A stretch of DNA of 64,000 nt from Tipula vernalis (taxonomy: Eukaryota; Arthropoda; Insecta; Diptera; Tipulidae): positions 256,374,461-256,438,460 of the forward strand of contig OY282559.1 in the NCBI GenBank assembly GCA_958295665.1, read 5' to 3'. The notes beneath the pieces were generated by a model, which ran no database searches, was not told the origin of the DNA, and saw only the letters and a program-made list of their open reading frames with translations. The position numbers and the translations under genes are program-made. Positions 21,995-33,343 of the stretch are shown one piece after another (the first letter of the stretch is position 1; every line of letters begins with the position of its first letter).

Positions 21995-22012
21995 CGTGAA
22001 ACTACAGCGCCA
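21995..22012 (-). other. Primer binding site of element 1
   Basis: Two bases after the 5' LTR the minus strand reads TGGCGCTGTAGTTTCACG. A TGG start complementary to a tRNA CCA end is expected here. The related element has TGGCGCTGTAGTTTTCG in the same place. I did not assign the tRNA. Confidence 0.75.
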
Positions 22013-22014
22013 AA

Positions 22015-23217
22015 TGTTATAAATGTTGTGTGTTGTTATGAATTGTTGGATGATGTCTGAATGTTATATTTGTTGATGAGTGTCTAATGTTATATATGTT
22101 TATGTTATATATGAGATGGATGTTTTAATTGTTATAATTGGTGTAAATGTTATGGATGACCTATTGTCTTATGTTGGTTAATGCTACCGTTGACCTATAT
22201 CTATCTTCACTCTATGGTTAGGTGTAGAGTGACGATAAATTTCCTAATTTTGTTAGTAGGACCTATGACGCCTCAATGTGCCCTCAAATGAAATAAGCTA
22301 GTGAGTTCGAAGACTCTTGTTCACTTATTTCCGTGCTTTGCCATGCACTGGTTAATTGAGGTTCACAAAGTATTGTCGTTTGGTATATGATTTTGCCAGA
22401 TCATGCTACCGTGGTTTAGTAGATATTATATCAATTTTTCGATATTGATATAATCGGGGATAGGTTTAGGTAGAAAGGATTAAAAACCGAATATTGGGAA
22501 AATTATTCGATAGTAATACTCACAATTTTTCTTAAGATGATCAGCTGCATCTGCTTATGTTGGTAAATAAATTAAAGATTCTTGTTGTGGATTTTCGTTA
22601 ATTTTAAAGTTTATTTGACTACGATTTCTTTATTGGTTAATGAGATTTGATTTATGTCACCCCGCAGCACTAACCCATTCGGTTGTATTGTATAAATCGA
22701 CTCATAATTAATTTCAAAAATCAATAGTTTATATACCGATTTTTCTTTATTGATTTACAATAACAATTTTAATATACTTTAATAACATATATTTTAATTT
22801 GGGGCATAAATATTTTATTTCGCAATACGTACATGATATGCTTAATTAAATTTGTTCGTGTAATCATTTTCCATATTTTGTAAATTTAGAACATACGAAA
22901 TGTTTGCATTTTAATCCAGAGCATATATTATTCATGTACTCATATATTTTTGGGTTCAATATACTATGTACACATTTATTTCTTACTTACTACGTAATTT
23001 TGTAGTACATAATATGTGTCATGTTTGTTTTGGTTTTGCTATTTGTTTTGGTTTTGCTATATGTTATGCTTCCGTATTTTTGGTATGTATTATGTATATT
23101 TTTGTATTGTCTCTTCAATATCAATTACGTTTTTCAATGTCATTCGAAATTAATTATGTTTTGATTTTTATGCGTTTTTATTATCTTAGTTCTATTATCT
23201 TAATTAGTTTCACAACA
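22015..23217 (-). repeat. 5' LTR of element 1
   Basis: A 1203-bp direct repeat of 13343-14544. On the minus strand it starts TGTTGTGAAAC and ends ATTTATAACA. It is followed outward by GTCC, the second copy of the target duplication. Confidence 0.95.
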
Positions 23218-24900
23218 GTCCCTGGGATTTATTAATTGTCATTGCATAAGCAAGACGGGCAGAATACTATATTCTTTTAAGCCTAAACCCAACGTGTTAA
23301 TACTGCAGCCATAATTACATTGTCTTTTAGTCTCTTAGTGCCATTACACAAACCTCTCTTTAGATTTCTTGTGAGGTTTTTAACTGCTGCGACTTTGAGT
23401 CTAAGTACATGAATGGGCATGCCTGAATGACTGGGTATGCCAGAATGGCTGGGCATGCCAAAAACACTTGTGTGAGATGTTTATGAAACGTGTCGTCTGG
23501 GCCATCAGGCTCAACCTTAACCTTATCGTAACTGTTATACACTCTTGCTTCTACTGGAAGTTTATCAAGAATTATTTCATTGATTTTAAAAACCTCTTCA
23601 TTTAGAGGGCTTAGAATAGCACTGGAAGGTGGTTGCAGTAGTTGTTCTCCAGTAGATTTTATTAAACAATCAAATGCATGCAGGCGTGCAATTGTTTTCA
23701 CAATTTAGAACACATTCAGATGGTATTTCAATTGTGTCATCGAGGGGCTACAGTTATTAGTTAGTTTTCCATTTCAAAGTTTAACCAACCATTCGGCAAA
23801 CTCGATTTGTTGTGCACCTGCCCGCATGTTGGTGCTTAACCTAAGTGTTTCAAAATTAGTTTGGAATACTCTAGAAGTTTTTAGGCACTCCTCAATTGTG
23901 ATGGTTTCGTTACCGTGTTGTATAACAGAAAGATTTTGACGGAAATCTCCCCCAATCAATAATACTTTTCCACCAAAAGCAGCTAGGTCGCGCATTATCT
24001 CTCGAAGCAGTCTGTTAAATACATGAAAGGCATGTACATATGGAGACCATGGATGCTTGGTAATGTCAGGAAGCTGTTTACCCGAAGAATATTTCAATAC
24101 TGGAACTGATATTCCAAATCGGCTATATGCAGTTCGACCTACTTTTAGAAGTGTCGCTGCAATGCCAGTACTGGCTACTGGAACGATAGATTTTAGATTT
24201 CCTCTGACATAAGCCAACAGAAAGTTGAATAGATATGTTTTGCCACTATGACTTGAGCCATCCAAATAAAATAGTTTTTGTTGAGGGCAATTAGTTCCAT
24301 CTATTGGATTTTTCAGTGCATTGAATGCAACAGTTTGATCGGAAGAAAGGGTATTTATGGTGGTATCGGCAAACAGTTTCTCAGCCACACCATCATATGG
24401 AGTCTCAACAGTTCTAACAACTAAACTTGCATCTGTTACAAGAATGCTGCATTTTTTTACAATCCGTGCCAAGTAATTTGAGCACTTGGTCAATTTCATT
24501 AAGTGCAGTGTTATAAGAAATTTCCGTATTATATTTCTGCAGCCATATCATCTCTAAACTCTTCCCAGAATTTGTTGGAATCAGATGGGCCACAATATAC
24601 CAAAATATATGAAAATAGTTCTCGGAGTTGTCTTGTCAATTTAAATGCAACGGCTTCACTGAGTTAGTTTCTCCAGTCTTTGTCGTCCTAAAGTAATTGG
24701 TGCGCTTTGCACGCTTGCTTTTTTCCTGTTGGAAGGTTTCATATACTTCACCTTTATATGTCCTTAGATCTTCAAACCTGTTGCTCCTTTGCTTTCCCTC
24801 CGGTACATGCGGGAAATTGTTGTATTAGTCAGTTTATTTATCCGTATTTCCCACCTACCAGGTTTGCTGTTCCATGTGAAATGCAAGGCCACTTCAGAGT
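23218..24900 (-). pseudogene. Helitron helicase domain, decayed
   Basis: Reading down from about 24780: RFEDLRTYKGEVYETF, then RQLRELFSYILVYCGPSD (about 24650-24580), then an open frame 24499-23774 with PIF1-like helicase motifs, then 23701-23360 (ILSPLNEEVFKINEIILDKLP), and finally ...TINKSQG up to 23218. In the 24499 frame the Walker A is GSSHSGKT (81-88) and the GGDFRQ motif is at 183-188. The WDE of Walker B, expected before HAF, reads PWSPYVHAF, so the ATPase acid is gone. Several frame changes and stops separate the pieces. The helicase would have unwound DNA during rolling-circle transposition. It joins the Rep fragment upstream and the C-terminal fragment beyond the retrotransposon. 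Confidence 0.85.
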
Positions 24901-25210
24901 AAATTAATTTGTATGCAGGATTTTTTTCGCTTTACAAACTACTGTAGTCTATTAAAGTTAAAGTATGCTGTAAGCTTTAAATTCTTATTCTCCTCGTGAT
25001 GCACAGCCTGAATTTTGAGGTATTCAACAAATTCCACATTTTGTTGATTTGTCAAATGAAGATCAAGTCTTGCAACATGGTGAGATATCTTATGCATCTT
25101 GCAATCGTTATATTACTTCAGGAGGACTCACATATCGACCTTCCATATAGTTTTTTATTTCGTCATATTCGATTTGATGTTTAGCACAATCATGACCTTA
25201 TAATACATAC

Positions 25211-25569
25211 TTAAATAACGATTGTCAAGTTTAACCATCTTGGGCCACTTAAGTCGTCAGTTCCTACACGCTTTTCAACATATCGGCCATTATTATAAAT
25301 AAAATAGTTTCTTTTCTTGCAACTCTGCTTTTTATTGTCCTTGTTATAGCCAGAAGCTTTGTGAGGGTTGGGCGAGAAATAGCCACGTGGGCCGTGAACC
25401 GTGTAATTTTGGACTATATCAAATAATCTTGGATGTTTGGTTTTATCTGAAATTTCAGCACATACTAATGCATTGACTCGAGCGGTATACATTTCTTTGT
25501 CAGGACCTCTAAAAGTTATTAGTATATTCGCATGCGCCAATCCTCTTTTTGGTATTCGATTACGTATAT

Positions 25570-25643
<74 letters not shown>

Positions 25644-25757
25644 CACTCGAGCAATCAAATCTGGCCGATCCTCAGCTTCTTGGTCGCACTGAAGGTTGTC
25701 CCTAATCTCCTTTCATGCTGGATTACATATGACTGTAACGAACAGATCTGGTAATGT
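25211..25757 (-). pseudogene. Helitron Rep (HUH endonuclease) fragment, with internal TA repeat
   Basis: From 25753 down the minus strand reads PDLFVTVICNP and DRPDLIARVLY, then a run of alternating Tyr-Ile codons, then PKRGLAHANILITF, AEISDKTKHPRLFDIVQNYTVHGP and DDLSGPRW. These match, in order, the conserved Rep blocks of animal Helitrons (PDLFITFTCNP, RPDLVARVF, KRGLPHAHILL, IVKKHMIHGPCG, vDNRW). The HUH histidine pair is broken: HAH is HAN. The ~35 residues normally between RVF and KRG are replaced by the TA microsatellite. Plus-strand Gypsy sequence begins directly at its 5' edge, so the Helitron 5' end is missing. Confidence 0.8.
25571..25642. repeat. (TA)n microsatellite
   Basis: About 70 bases of nearly pure TA, interrupted only near its left edge. 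It lies in the coding frame of the Helitron Rep relic. Confidence 0.98.
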
Positions 25758-28700
25758 TTCTGGATAGTTCGAGGACTCGATATTACTCATTTCCCAACCG
25801 GAATATTATTAGCTGCGGAAAGAAATGTCTAAGTGGAAATGTCAGTGGCTCCAACAAATTACACAGAATGGTTATTTGTTGCAGTGGTTTCCCTCTTGGT
25901 GATTTAACATATTTTTGGACAACGTTTGGTAGATATAAATGGCTTCGCATGCCATTTGATATATGTTCAGCTCCGGAAAATTTTCAGATGAAAATGTTTC
26001 ATCTGGTTCACGATTTGAAAGTAGTAGAAATTCTTGCAGACGATTTGCTTGTATATGGATGTGGCGACACGATTGAGGAAGCTACATTAGATCATAATCG
26101 AAATCTGGAAAACCTATTTATACGGTTGAGACAAAATAAATGCAAATTAAATAAAACAAAAATGAGATTGTGTAAATCTTCAGTAATGTGTTTTGGTCGT
26201 TTTTTTTAAAACAACAAAGTAATTGCCTATGCTTCAAGAACACTTACTTCCACTGAACGCAATTATGCACAGATTGAGAAGGACCTCCTCGCTATAGTAA
26301 TTTCCATGCATATGATTCGATCAAATGATTGTTGGTCATGTATGCAACATCAGAACAGACCACAAACCACTTATTAATATATTCAAGAAGTCGTTATTAA
26401 AGTGTCCTAAGCGTCTACAACTGATGCTTATGACTCTTCAGCGCTATTCCATCAAGGTTGAATTTATTGAAGGGAAAAATAATATAATCGTCAACGCATT
26501 ATCACGTGCGAATTATGACGAAACTCTCTTATCCGGTGGTTACAGCAGGAGGCAACAATAGAACCCAAAGATAAACATGAATAAAATTATAAATAATGGT
26601 TATTTATTTCAATAATAGTTTAATAGTTTAAAATAAACATTTTCAAAAGGTGTAGAGTAATTATGTTGTATCGTTGCCGTCGTTTGTGTTCATTGGAGGA
26701 TGTGTCTAAAGTGTTACACCTATACGTGCAAAATAATGTTTGTACTTTGACTGTATTTGATTTTTTTCATTGGCAGATTAAAATTCAAGACTCAAACGGT
26801 TAAACCACTTTTAACCTTAAATTATATTATTTGACATTATAAAATTAGTCAAGAATATATTGATGGTTTGGCGTCTATTGGAGGGGGGGATCAAAGTTGA
26901 GTAAATTAATCTACCAGCTCCGTAACCTTCCAGTAGGGTGCGCATCACGTGAGCTGTTCTGGTCTTGTCATTAGGCAGCTGCGTGATGGGTACAATTGTG
27001 TAAGGGGTAATCTGTTCACAATTCGCAAGTGTACGTACTGCCTCCTCGTGGCAACCACTGGTAACTAAGACCACTTGGCACATTTTTGGCCATTTGGCAC
27101 AGGCTAAAGTACGGCGCTAACGTGAGAAAACCTTGACAAAAACCCTAATCTAAGGTGGAACAGCATATGCCGAAAGATGAATGGCTGATAGGTTAATCAG
27201 CCCAAAATATGCGGACTCTGGATACCAGGCACCCTCCAGTTTTATTTAGCCTTCCTGTAGTAAAGCTGGGTGACCTACAGGTGATTTGCAATTCCCAGCA
27301 ACTCGTAAGAGTAAAATCAAATGGAATACGGGGCAGGAGTAGGAATATACGGGAGTGGGACAACCCTCTCGAGGTCCTTGAGCTCCAATGCTACCGTCTT
27401 TCTAGCGGAACTACATGCTGTAGTAAACATCTAGGAGGGAGAGGAATAAGCCAAGATAGTATGTATCACGTACCGGGAGGCAGTATTGTCAGGTTCATTA
27501 AGAACCTGAATATTGACTGGACGGATAATTAAGCAGGGGCCAGCACAATAGATCTTTTAGGTCGCAGTGCGAAGTGACTGATCGCCCGCATGCCCCCCCC
27601 CCCAATAATAATAATAATAAATACAGCAGGAGGCACATATAACGAAGTTTAGTGTTTATGAAATTAAAAATTCTAATATTCAATCAAAGTCAGAGCACAT
27701 GTTTCAAATGGTCAAGCTAATAGAATATGTCAAAATAACTATATTATTGCAAATGGTTGGCCGAAAACAATTCATAAATTACCAGACGACATTAAAATGT
27801 ACCACAAATACAAAAATGAATTATCAACGGAAAATGGTCTCATATTCAAAGATGATAGAGTTCTCATACCGTTTAGTCTAGGAAAGCTTATGACTAATAA
27901 AGTTCATGTCAGTCGTTATGGTATAGAAGCGACATTAAATCTTGGACGCCAAAATATATGTTGGCCAGGCATTAGTTCAGAAATCAAGGAAAAAATTAAA
28001 GACTGTGATATATGTGTAAAATATTCACATGCACAGCAAAAACCACCTATGCAATCGCATGTCGTTAATTCATACCCATGTCAATTCATATCAATGGATG
28101 TATTATAAGTAAACTACGGGGATCGTCAACAAAAATTTTTAGTGACAGTTGATCACTACTCAGATTTTTTCGAATTAGATCTGCTGCAAATTCTACAATT
28201 GAAATCTGCAAAACCAATTATAGCAGACATGGAATACCAGAGAGATTCTTAACGGATGGGCAAACAAATTTTTTGTGTAAGGAATTTAATAATTTTGCAT
28301 GAAATCGGGATTTTACATACATAAATTCAGCACCTCATCACCAGCAAGCTAATGGCAAAGCCGAAGCCGCAGTGAAAATTACCAAAGGACTTATTAAAAA
28401 ATCAAATGACAGCAAAGAAGATGGAGAAATATTCCAAACAAGTACCATCTTCAACAGAAAGTTTAAAACCAAAAATCATTCAAAACGTCACCGAAGAAAT
28501 CGAATTAAGAAGAAGACATAGTAAATATTACTATGATAAAAAAGCAAGACAATTACCTGTTTTGGAAGTTGGACAATCTGTTGCAGTACAAGTGCGTCAA
28601 CAAGAAAACACTTTATGGTTCAAAGGTTTCAACGAAAAAAAAATATCCGATAGGTCATATATGGTGAATGTTAATGATGCAATATATCGTCGTGACAGAG

Positions 28701-28978
28701 TTAATATTAAACCTAACAGTTTTTCAAAAAGTGAAGATGTATCCGAAGAGTCTGAAATTATTTCAAATAAGGTTCAGACTCAAATTGAAAGTAACCCAGC
28801 TACGGCAAATTCTATTTTCCATCAAAGGGAAACATTCACGGATGCGGAAATTCAAATTAATCCTAGGCTAATGGAAATTAATACATCAGATATATCAGTC
28901 TTACCATCTACTTCAATTTCTAACCGTCCACAAAGAGAAAATAGAAGACTACCAACACATTTAATGATTACATCGTAA
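25757..28978 (+). pseudogene. Gypsy-type pol pseudogene of the K02A2.6-like lineage (element B)
   Basis: Successive fragments in changing frames make up a pol gene. RT is at 25754-26209 (FWTTFGRYKWLRMPF; the YADD core appears as IADDLLVYG). RNase H is at 26210-26554 (YASRTLTSTERNYAQIEKDLLAIV; RTDHKPL; NALSR). After an inserted LINE piece, integrase begins around 27640. Its zinc region, HVSRYGIEATL...CDICVKY, lies at 27797-28108, and its core at 28108-28400 has VDHYSDF, LTDGQTNF and AEAAVK. A C-terminal tail with an open frame lies at 28406-28978. There are several stops and frameshifts. The 5' part (gag, protease) is absent; the fragment abuts the Helitron Rep relic. Confidence 0.85.
26555..27621 (+). 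mobile_element. 5'-truncated LINE fragment inserted into element B
   Basis: The 14-bp sequence TACAGCAGGAGGCA occurs immediately before (26541-26554) and after (27622-27635) this segment, and the Gypsy pol frame resumes behind it. Near its 3' end the plus strand reads GAGVGIYGSGTTLSRSLSS and then TVFLAELHAVV, which matches the RNase H domain of LINE ORF2 proteins, followed by stops, a C-run and an (AAT)n tail at 27602-27621. A tail of simple repeats plus a long target duplication is the signature of target-primed reverse transcription. The first ~600 bases are not recognisable. Confidence 0.85.
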
Positions 28979-29403
28979 ATATGGAATAAATTCACTTAGT
29001 AAATATTAATTACATATAGACATTAATTTGAATTCAAGTAAAGCCTTGATCAAGCTCATGATCGATGAGAACACATCAATTTTTCGGAATGAAAGTGTTT
29101 TTTTTTTGGGTTAACTTCACATACGTCTGATGAAATATTTAATTTCACAAGCATAAATCCTCCACGTTGTAGCATGATTATTAAATAACTCCGCCATTTC
29201 TGCTTGATCAGAAAAAGTGTAATTATCATCAACTATAACTTCCTCTATCAGATCCTTATTTATTTCTGTAATAAAATTTTATTTTAACGTTTTGAAATGG
29301 CAACAAATATAGCGCAGATCTGCAAGACCGAAAATCAATAAGCAAATTCAGCGGAAAATTTAATCTCAAATTTAGCTGAGGTTATGAAGAGCCAAATATA
29401 TGC
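28979..29403. other. Unassigned stretch
   Basis: No gene or repeat that I can name between the Gypsy pol relic and the Tc1-like element. Confidence 0.3.
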
Positions 29404-29428
29404 AGTGGTGGACATATTTATAAAATAT

Positions 29429-29859
29429 TGTGACGGTGACACCTAGTGTGTAATAGAATAAGTTAAAATTAATAGCTCAATGTTAAACTGTTCTAAATGG
29501 AATTTTCCATGATACAATTGTTATACACTATTCTAACTAGAAAAATCATGAGCTTTCTAGAAGTTTGGTTTGTGTATATAAAAAGGCGAACGAAATCGAA
29601 TTGGATTAGTAATATTTGGTACGCGATAGTATAAAGATTAAAAGGAATTAAAAAGTGTTATAGTGCGATAAATAAAGTAAAAGTGATCAGTAAAATTTAA
29701 GAATAATTTATATAAAGTGATTTTGTGAATTTTTATTGATAAACTGTGTTGTAATAAATTTTGTGAAATAAATAAATTCGTTGGTGATAAATTGAATTGA
29801 GTTTGTATTATTCACAATCCAGTGATACGAACCTTGATTGACAAGGCAAAAACGTAACA
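29429..29859 (+). mobile_element. Second solo LTR of family A
   Basis: 431 bp starting TGTGACGGTGACACC and ending AAACGTAACA, flanked by ATAT at 29425-29428 and 29860-29863. It is homologous along its length to 3248-3644, diverged by substitutions and indels. It has a good TATA-like box (TATATAAAAAGG at 29575-29586) that is degenerate in the first copy. No internal retroelement sequence adjoins it. Family members typically hold promoter, transcription start and polyadenylation signal here. Confidence 0.85.
29575..29586 (+). promoter_or_regulatory. TATA-like box in the solo LTR
   Basis: TATATAAAAAGG about 145 bases into the LTR, a plausible core promoter of the retrotransposon. Function is inferred from position only. 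Confidence 0.4.
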
Positions 29860-30086
29860 ATATGTAGGTCGAATTTTTAAGTTTTTTGTTCACTAGAATA
29901 TTATTTAATAAAACGAGAATGAGTTTTTAACGACTTTTCTTATACCTATTACAAAATAAGCTTTAATTTAAAATGTTTATTTCTTGTTATAATGCTATTT
30001 TATTAAAAAAATTCGAATTTGTGATGCATATAATTATAAAATAATATAAAATAACATGAAAGATTAAGTTAAAATTGCAAAATTTT

Positions 30087-31030
30087 TCAAAGTTTATTAT
30101 TTCCTCCACGGTTCTTAATTACTTCAAAAATGCGTGATGACATTGAATTACCTAATGATTGAAGAGTTTTAATGTTAGTTTCCCGCCACGAATCGCGACT
30201 TGCCTCTGATAATTGATTCGTGTTAGAAAAATGTCTACCAATGGTATACACATCACGTGTCATAGCTTCCATAGATTTTCTATGCGGTTTGGAACCCCCC
30301 ATAGCTTTTCTATAGGGGTGAAGATGCTGGCCATCCTAATAAGTTAATGTCACATTATTCAAACCATTGTTTTATTAGCCGTGAAACGTGGATCAAAGCT
30401 TCACCAGATTCTTCAAAAGTTTTATGTTCTTTTTAGAAACCATTATGGTATTTATGAAAGCTATCGGAAGTGAACCACTAAAACTAAACGATCTCCAAAT
30501 CATTACTGTGGCATCAGCAAAATTACGTGAAATGTACTTTTCTGGTTCTGTTCTGAGATCGCGCCAATAATATTGGCAGCCATCTGGGCCATCAAAGTCA
30601 AATTTTTTCTCATCAGAGAAAACAAAATTTTTCCACTTGTTACCAAAGTCAATTTATTTTTGCAAAAGCTAATCTTGGTTTTTTATGTTGCTCAGTTAAC
30701 TTAGGTTTCTGAGCTCTTTTCGTTCATTTTACGTTTGCGTTACTTGCTAAAACTCTTCGTTACGTGTTCTTTATTTTTATCGATGTCATTTTGCAAATCG
30801 TTGCTTGCTTTGAAATTTCTCGTTTCATTCGGAAGCTTATGGAAGATTTCCTTCCAGATCAGCTCTGCGCGTTATAATTTTCACCCAAAATGATGTAATT
30901 TCGTATATCGTAAATGGCCTATTGGTTTTTGTCGCGATATTGTTCATAGAAGATCCAGAATCGAAATATGCGGTGATTTTTCCCTTTTATTTAGATGACA
31001 AAGATTTTCAACGTGGCATGATTCTAACCA
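30087..31030 (-). pseudogene. Tc1-like transposase relic
   Basis: The minus strand from 31022 begins MPR...SLSSK and reads, with stops and frame changes, IATKTNRPFTIYEI (paired-type DNA-binding region). It continues with FSDEKKFDFDGPDGCQYYWRD and ATVMIWRSFSFSG (catalytic core with the first Asp in FSDE) at about 30650-30510. It ends in frame with DSWRETNIKTLQSLGNSMSSRIFEVIKNRGGNNKL (30200-30087), the usual Tc1 C-terminus. The segment holding the second Asp and the Glu is not recognisable. It is clearly dead. Confidence 0.8.
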
Positions 31031-31165
31031 ATGAAATTGTTAATTGATTTTATTTTATTTGTATTTTTTAGGATATTAGAAGGCTTATCTGATCAAATTG
31101 TAGGCACTTAAATTCACTTTACCTAAAAAAAATCACATTATTTTATAAATATGTCCACCAAAATT

Positions 31166-32545
31166 GGAGTATAAAACAAGTATGGCACCAGTATTTTTAC
31201 AGTTAAATAGTGAACCACGTTATGGCTTAATTTTTATTAAGTATGTGAAACCAAAATTATACTTTTATAAAAAATTTCTAGTCTTGCTTACTGTATTCGA
31301 AAATGTTGCGAAATAATTACAGCACTGTATAGATACCTACATAACAAATTCGCCTTATGAGCTTTAATTATCTAACTAGAGTAATATTGTATTAGAAAAC
31401 GATTCTGAACAAATTATAGTTACCAGCCGTATATTTATATTTAAAAAAAAAAATTCTCTTCAAACTAGGTGTTTCAAAATAGCTTTAATGCTGGTAACAT
31501 TATCAGATCAAATAAAATACAAAACCCGAATTAACCTTTTTTGAACAAGTGCAACTTTTTATCAGATGAAGGACAATGTACAATTTATAATACATATACT
31601 ACACAAAAAAACAATCCCAAAAGTTTTTTTTTTTTTTACTTTTGGTGCAAAATACTTAAATTAACCTACTCAGCAATATTTAGTGTGTAAGTAAGACACA
31701 TGAAATTCCCAAAGCGAAATAATACACTATATGATATTATGTACGGACTATATTTACCAAATTCATACAGCAATTTCAAAATAAATACTTATATCTGATT
31801 TAGATAGCAAAGTGTAATAGACCAGAAAAGAATTCATTTTGAATTTTCCAATTTTCATTTTTTTTTTTTTTTTGTTTAGTTTTTTGAAATGAAATGTTTA
31901 ACTCATGTACACAGACCGATAGATAGACAAAAACAAAAAGAAAATCCCAATATCCATTTTATATTTGCTTGCTTTTCTTTATTTCCCAAAATATAAAAGG
32001 AAGATTTTTTCCATTTTTTTTTCAGTCAGGATTCTCTTTCGTTTTGTTTGTGTGTCAATTCATGTTTAAAATTTAGGTCAATGATTATTGTTGTAAAAAA
32101 TAAATTTTATCTAGATATGTATTATCCGTTTTTCGACCGAATTTGAGTGAGGTGTAAATTTTAAGTGTATGTATTTTCAGAGGAATGTGGAAACAATACA
32201 GCATGTAGAAGTGAAGAGGCGGATATTTTCCTTCTTCTTATTCTATTTTTATTTTTTTGTTTACATTGATTAATCGAATGAAATTATAACATCTTTAAGA
32301 AGATAAAAGAAGTAAAAAATTTTAGTTTTACAAATTTATTATGAAAATAGATTATCGATAATTTCAAAAGTATCTTTAACCTTTATATGAAACCCTGATA
32401 AAATTCTCTCTGTAGAAAGCCCAATAATTTTCATACTATTGCTGTAAAAATATATCAACTACTGATTGTAGAAAAGATGTAAAAACGCAAACTACGAAAC
32501 TAAAGGATAGTAAAATATGTCGTAAAAAATGGAATGGGTCCCAAT
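31166..32545. other. Unassigned AT-rich stretch
   Basis: No gene. TACAGCACTGTA at about 31318-31330 resembles a Tc1 terminus but has no partner that I can find. Confidence 0.3.
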
Positions 32546-32689
32546 GGCCGAATTTCAAAGGGCCGAATTTCAAAGGGCCGAATGTCGAAGAGCCGAATGT
32601 CGATGGGCCGAATGTGTCGAAGGGCCGAATGTGTCGAAGAGCCGAGGCCGAAAAATTCAAATAGCCGAATGTTAAAGGGCTGAATGTGG
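32546..32689. repeat. Minisatellite with GGGCCGAATGTCGAA-type units
   Basis: About eight copies of a 15-18 base unit (GGCCGAATTTCAAAG, GGCCGAATGTCGAAG, GGCCGAATGTGTCGAAG) in tandem. Units diverge towards the right end. The local GC content is well above that of the surroundings. Confidence 0.95.
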
Positions 32690-33343
32690 ACCTACAAAAA
32701 ATAGTTTTATTGATGTGTCCATTTACATAATCATAAATTACCACATTACGTATTTTAGTAATTCTTTTATTTTATATAATTGATTTTATTATCAGTAAAT
32801 ATGAATATTTCGTAAAAAATTATAAATTGTCTAAGATTGATTGAGTCATTAGGTGTTTTTTTTTAGTACGTTTAAGGTATTTTAATAAAAATCAAATTTT
32901 AAATTAAACTATATTTAACATTAATTTCGTCTAATGTTTTGAATTAAACGTGATTTTATTTCAATTTGTAATGTATCCATTTCAATTACAACGGACACGG
33001 GCAATATTGTTTTATTTCTTTTTACTTTTGTTTCTCTGCTATTTGTTTCCGAATTATATTGATTTTAGGGTGGGAGACGAATGTCGAAATTCCACGTATC
33101 CAGTCAGTGATACATTTTGATGAAGGAAAATTTTGTCATACGCCACTTTGGGGGGTAAGGGGCGCCGGTTTAGCTGGTCTTAATATACTAGCCTTCCTGC
33201 TAATTAACTAACGAGGCTCTGGCGACCGAGATACGACGGAATAACCGACCACCGAGAACATAGCAAATGATGTTCTATTCAATGACCCACTACCAACTTG
33301 TACTGGTTAGGTTGGTAGTTGATACATAACCAGTTTTAAAGCA
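32690..33343. other. Flank and probable 5' untranslated region of the Jockey-type ORF1
   Basis: No coding region. From about 33140 the sequence becomes less AT-rich (GGGGGGTAAGGGGCGCCGG), which fits a LINE 5' region with an internal promoter. The start of the element is not defined. Confidence 0.35.

Larger units (their letters stand above)
13321..23217 (-). mobile_element. 9.9-kb Ty3/Gypsy LTR retrotransposon (element 1), recent insertion
   Basis: Two direct repeats of about 1.2 kb (13343-14544 and 22015-23217) bound the element. The target duplication GTCC is at 13317-13320 and 23218-23221. On the minus strand the order is LTR, primer site, gag, pro-RT-RNaseH-integrase, polypurine tract, LTR. 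The order RT before integrase, the gag knuckles and the DD35E integrase place it in Ty3/Gypsy. The aligned LTRs differ by a single one-base indel, so insertion was recent. It sits inside a Helitron helicase gene. Pol carries a deletion, so this copy should not transpose by itself. No envelope gene was found. Confidence 0.95.
29404..31165 (-). mobile_element. Decayed Tc1/mariner-type transposon interrupted by a solo LTR
   Basis: TGGTGGACATATTTATAAAA at 29406-29425 recurs as its reverse complement at about 31140-31160, the positions expected of terminal inverted repeats around the transposase relic at 30087-31030. The left repeat is cut by the solo LTR at 29429-29859; removing the LTR and one ATAT restores it. 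The outermost bases do not match well, so the exact ends and TA duplication are uncertain. Confidence 0.65.

Noticed and set aside
25211..25654. Membrane-like N-terminus of alternating Tyr and Ile
   Set aside because: It is the translation of the TA microsatellite within the Helitron Rep relic.
31318..31330. TACAGCACTGTA, similar to a Tc1 terminus
   Set aside because: No inverted partner found, and the Tc1 relic nearby has different terminal repeats.
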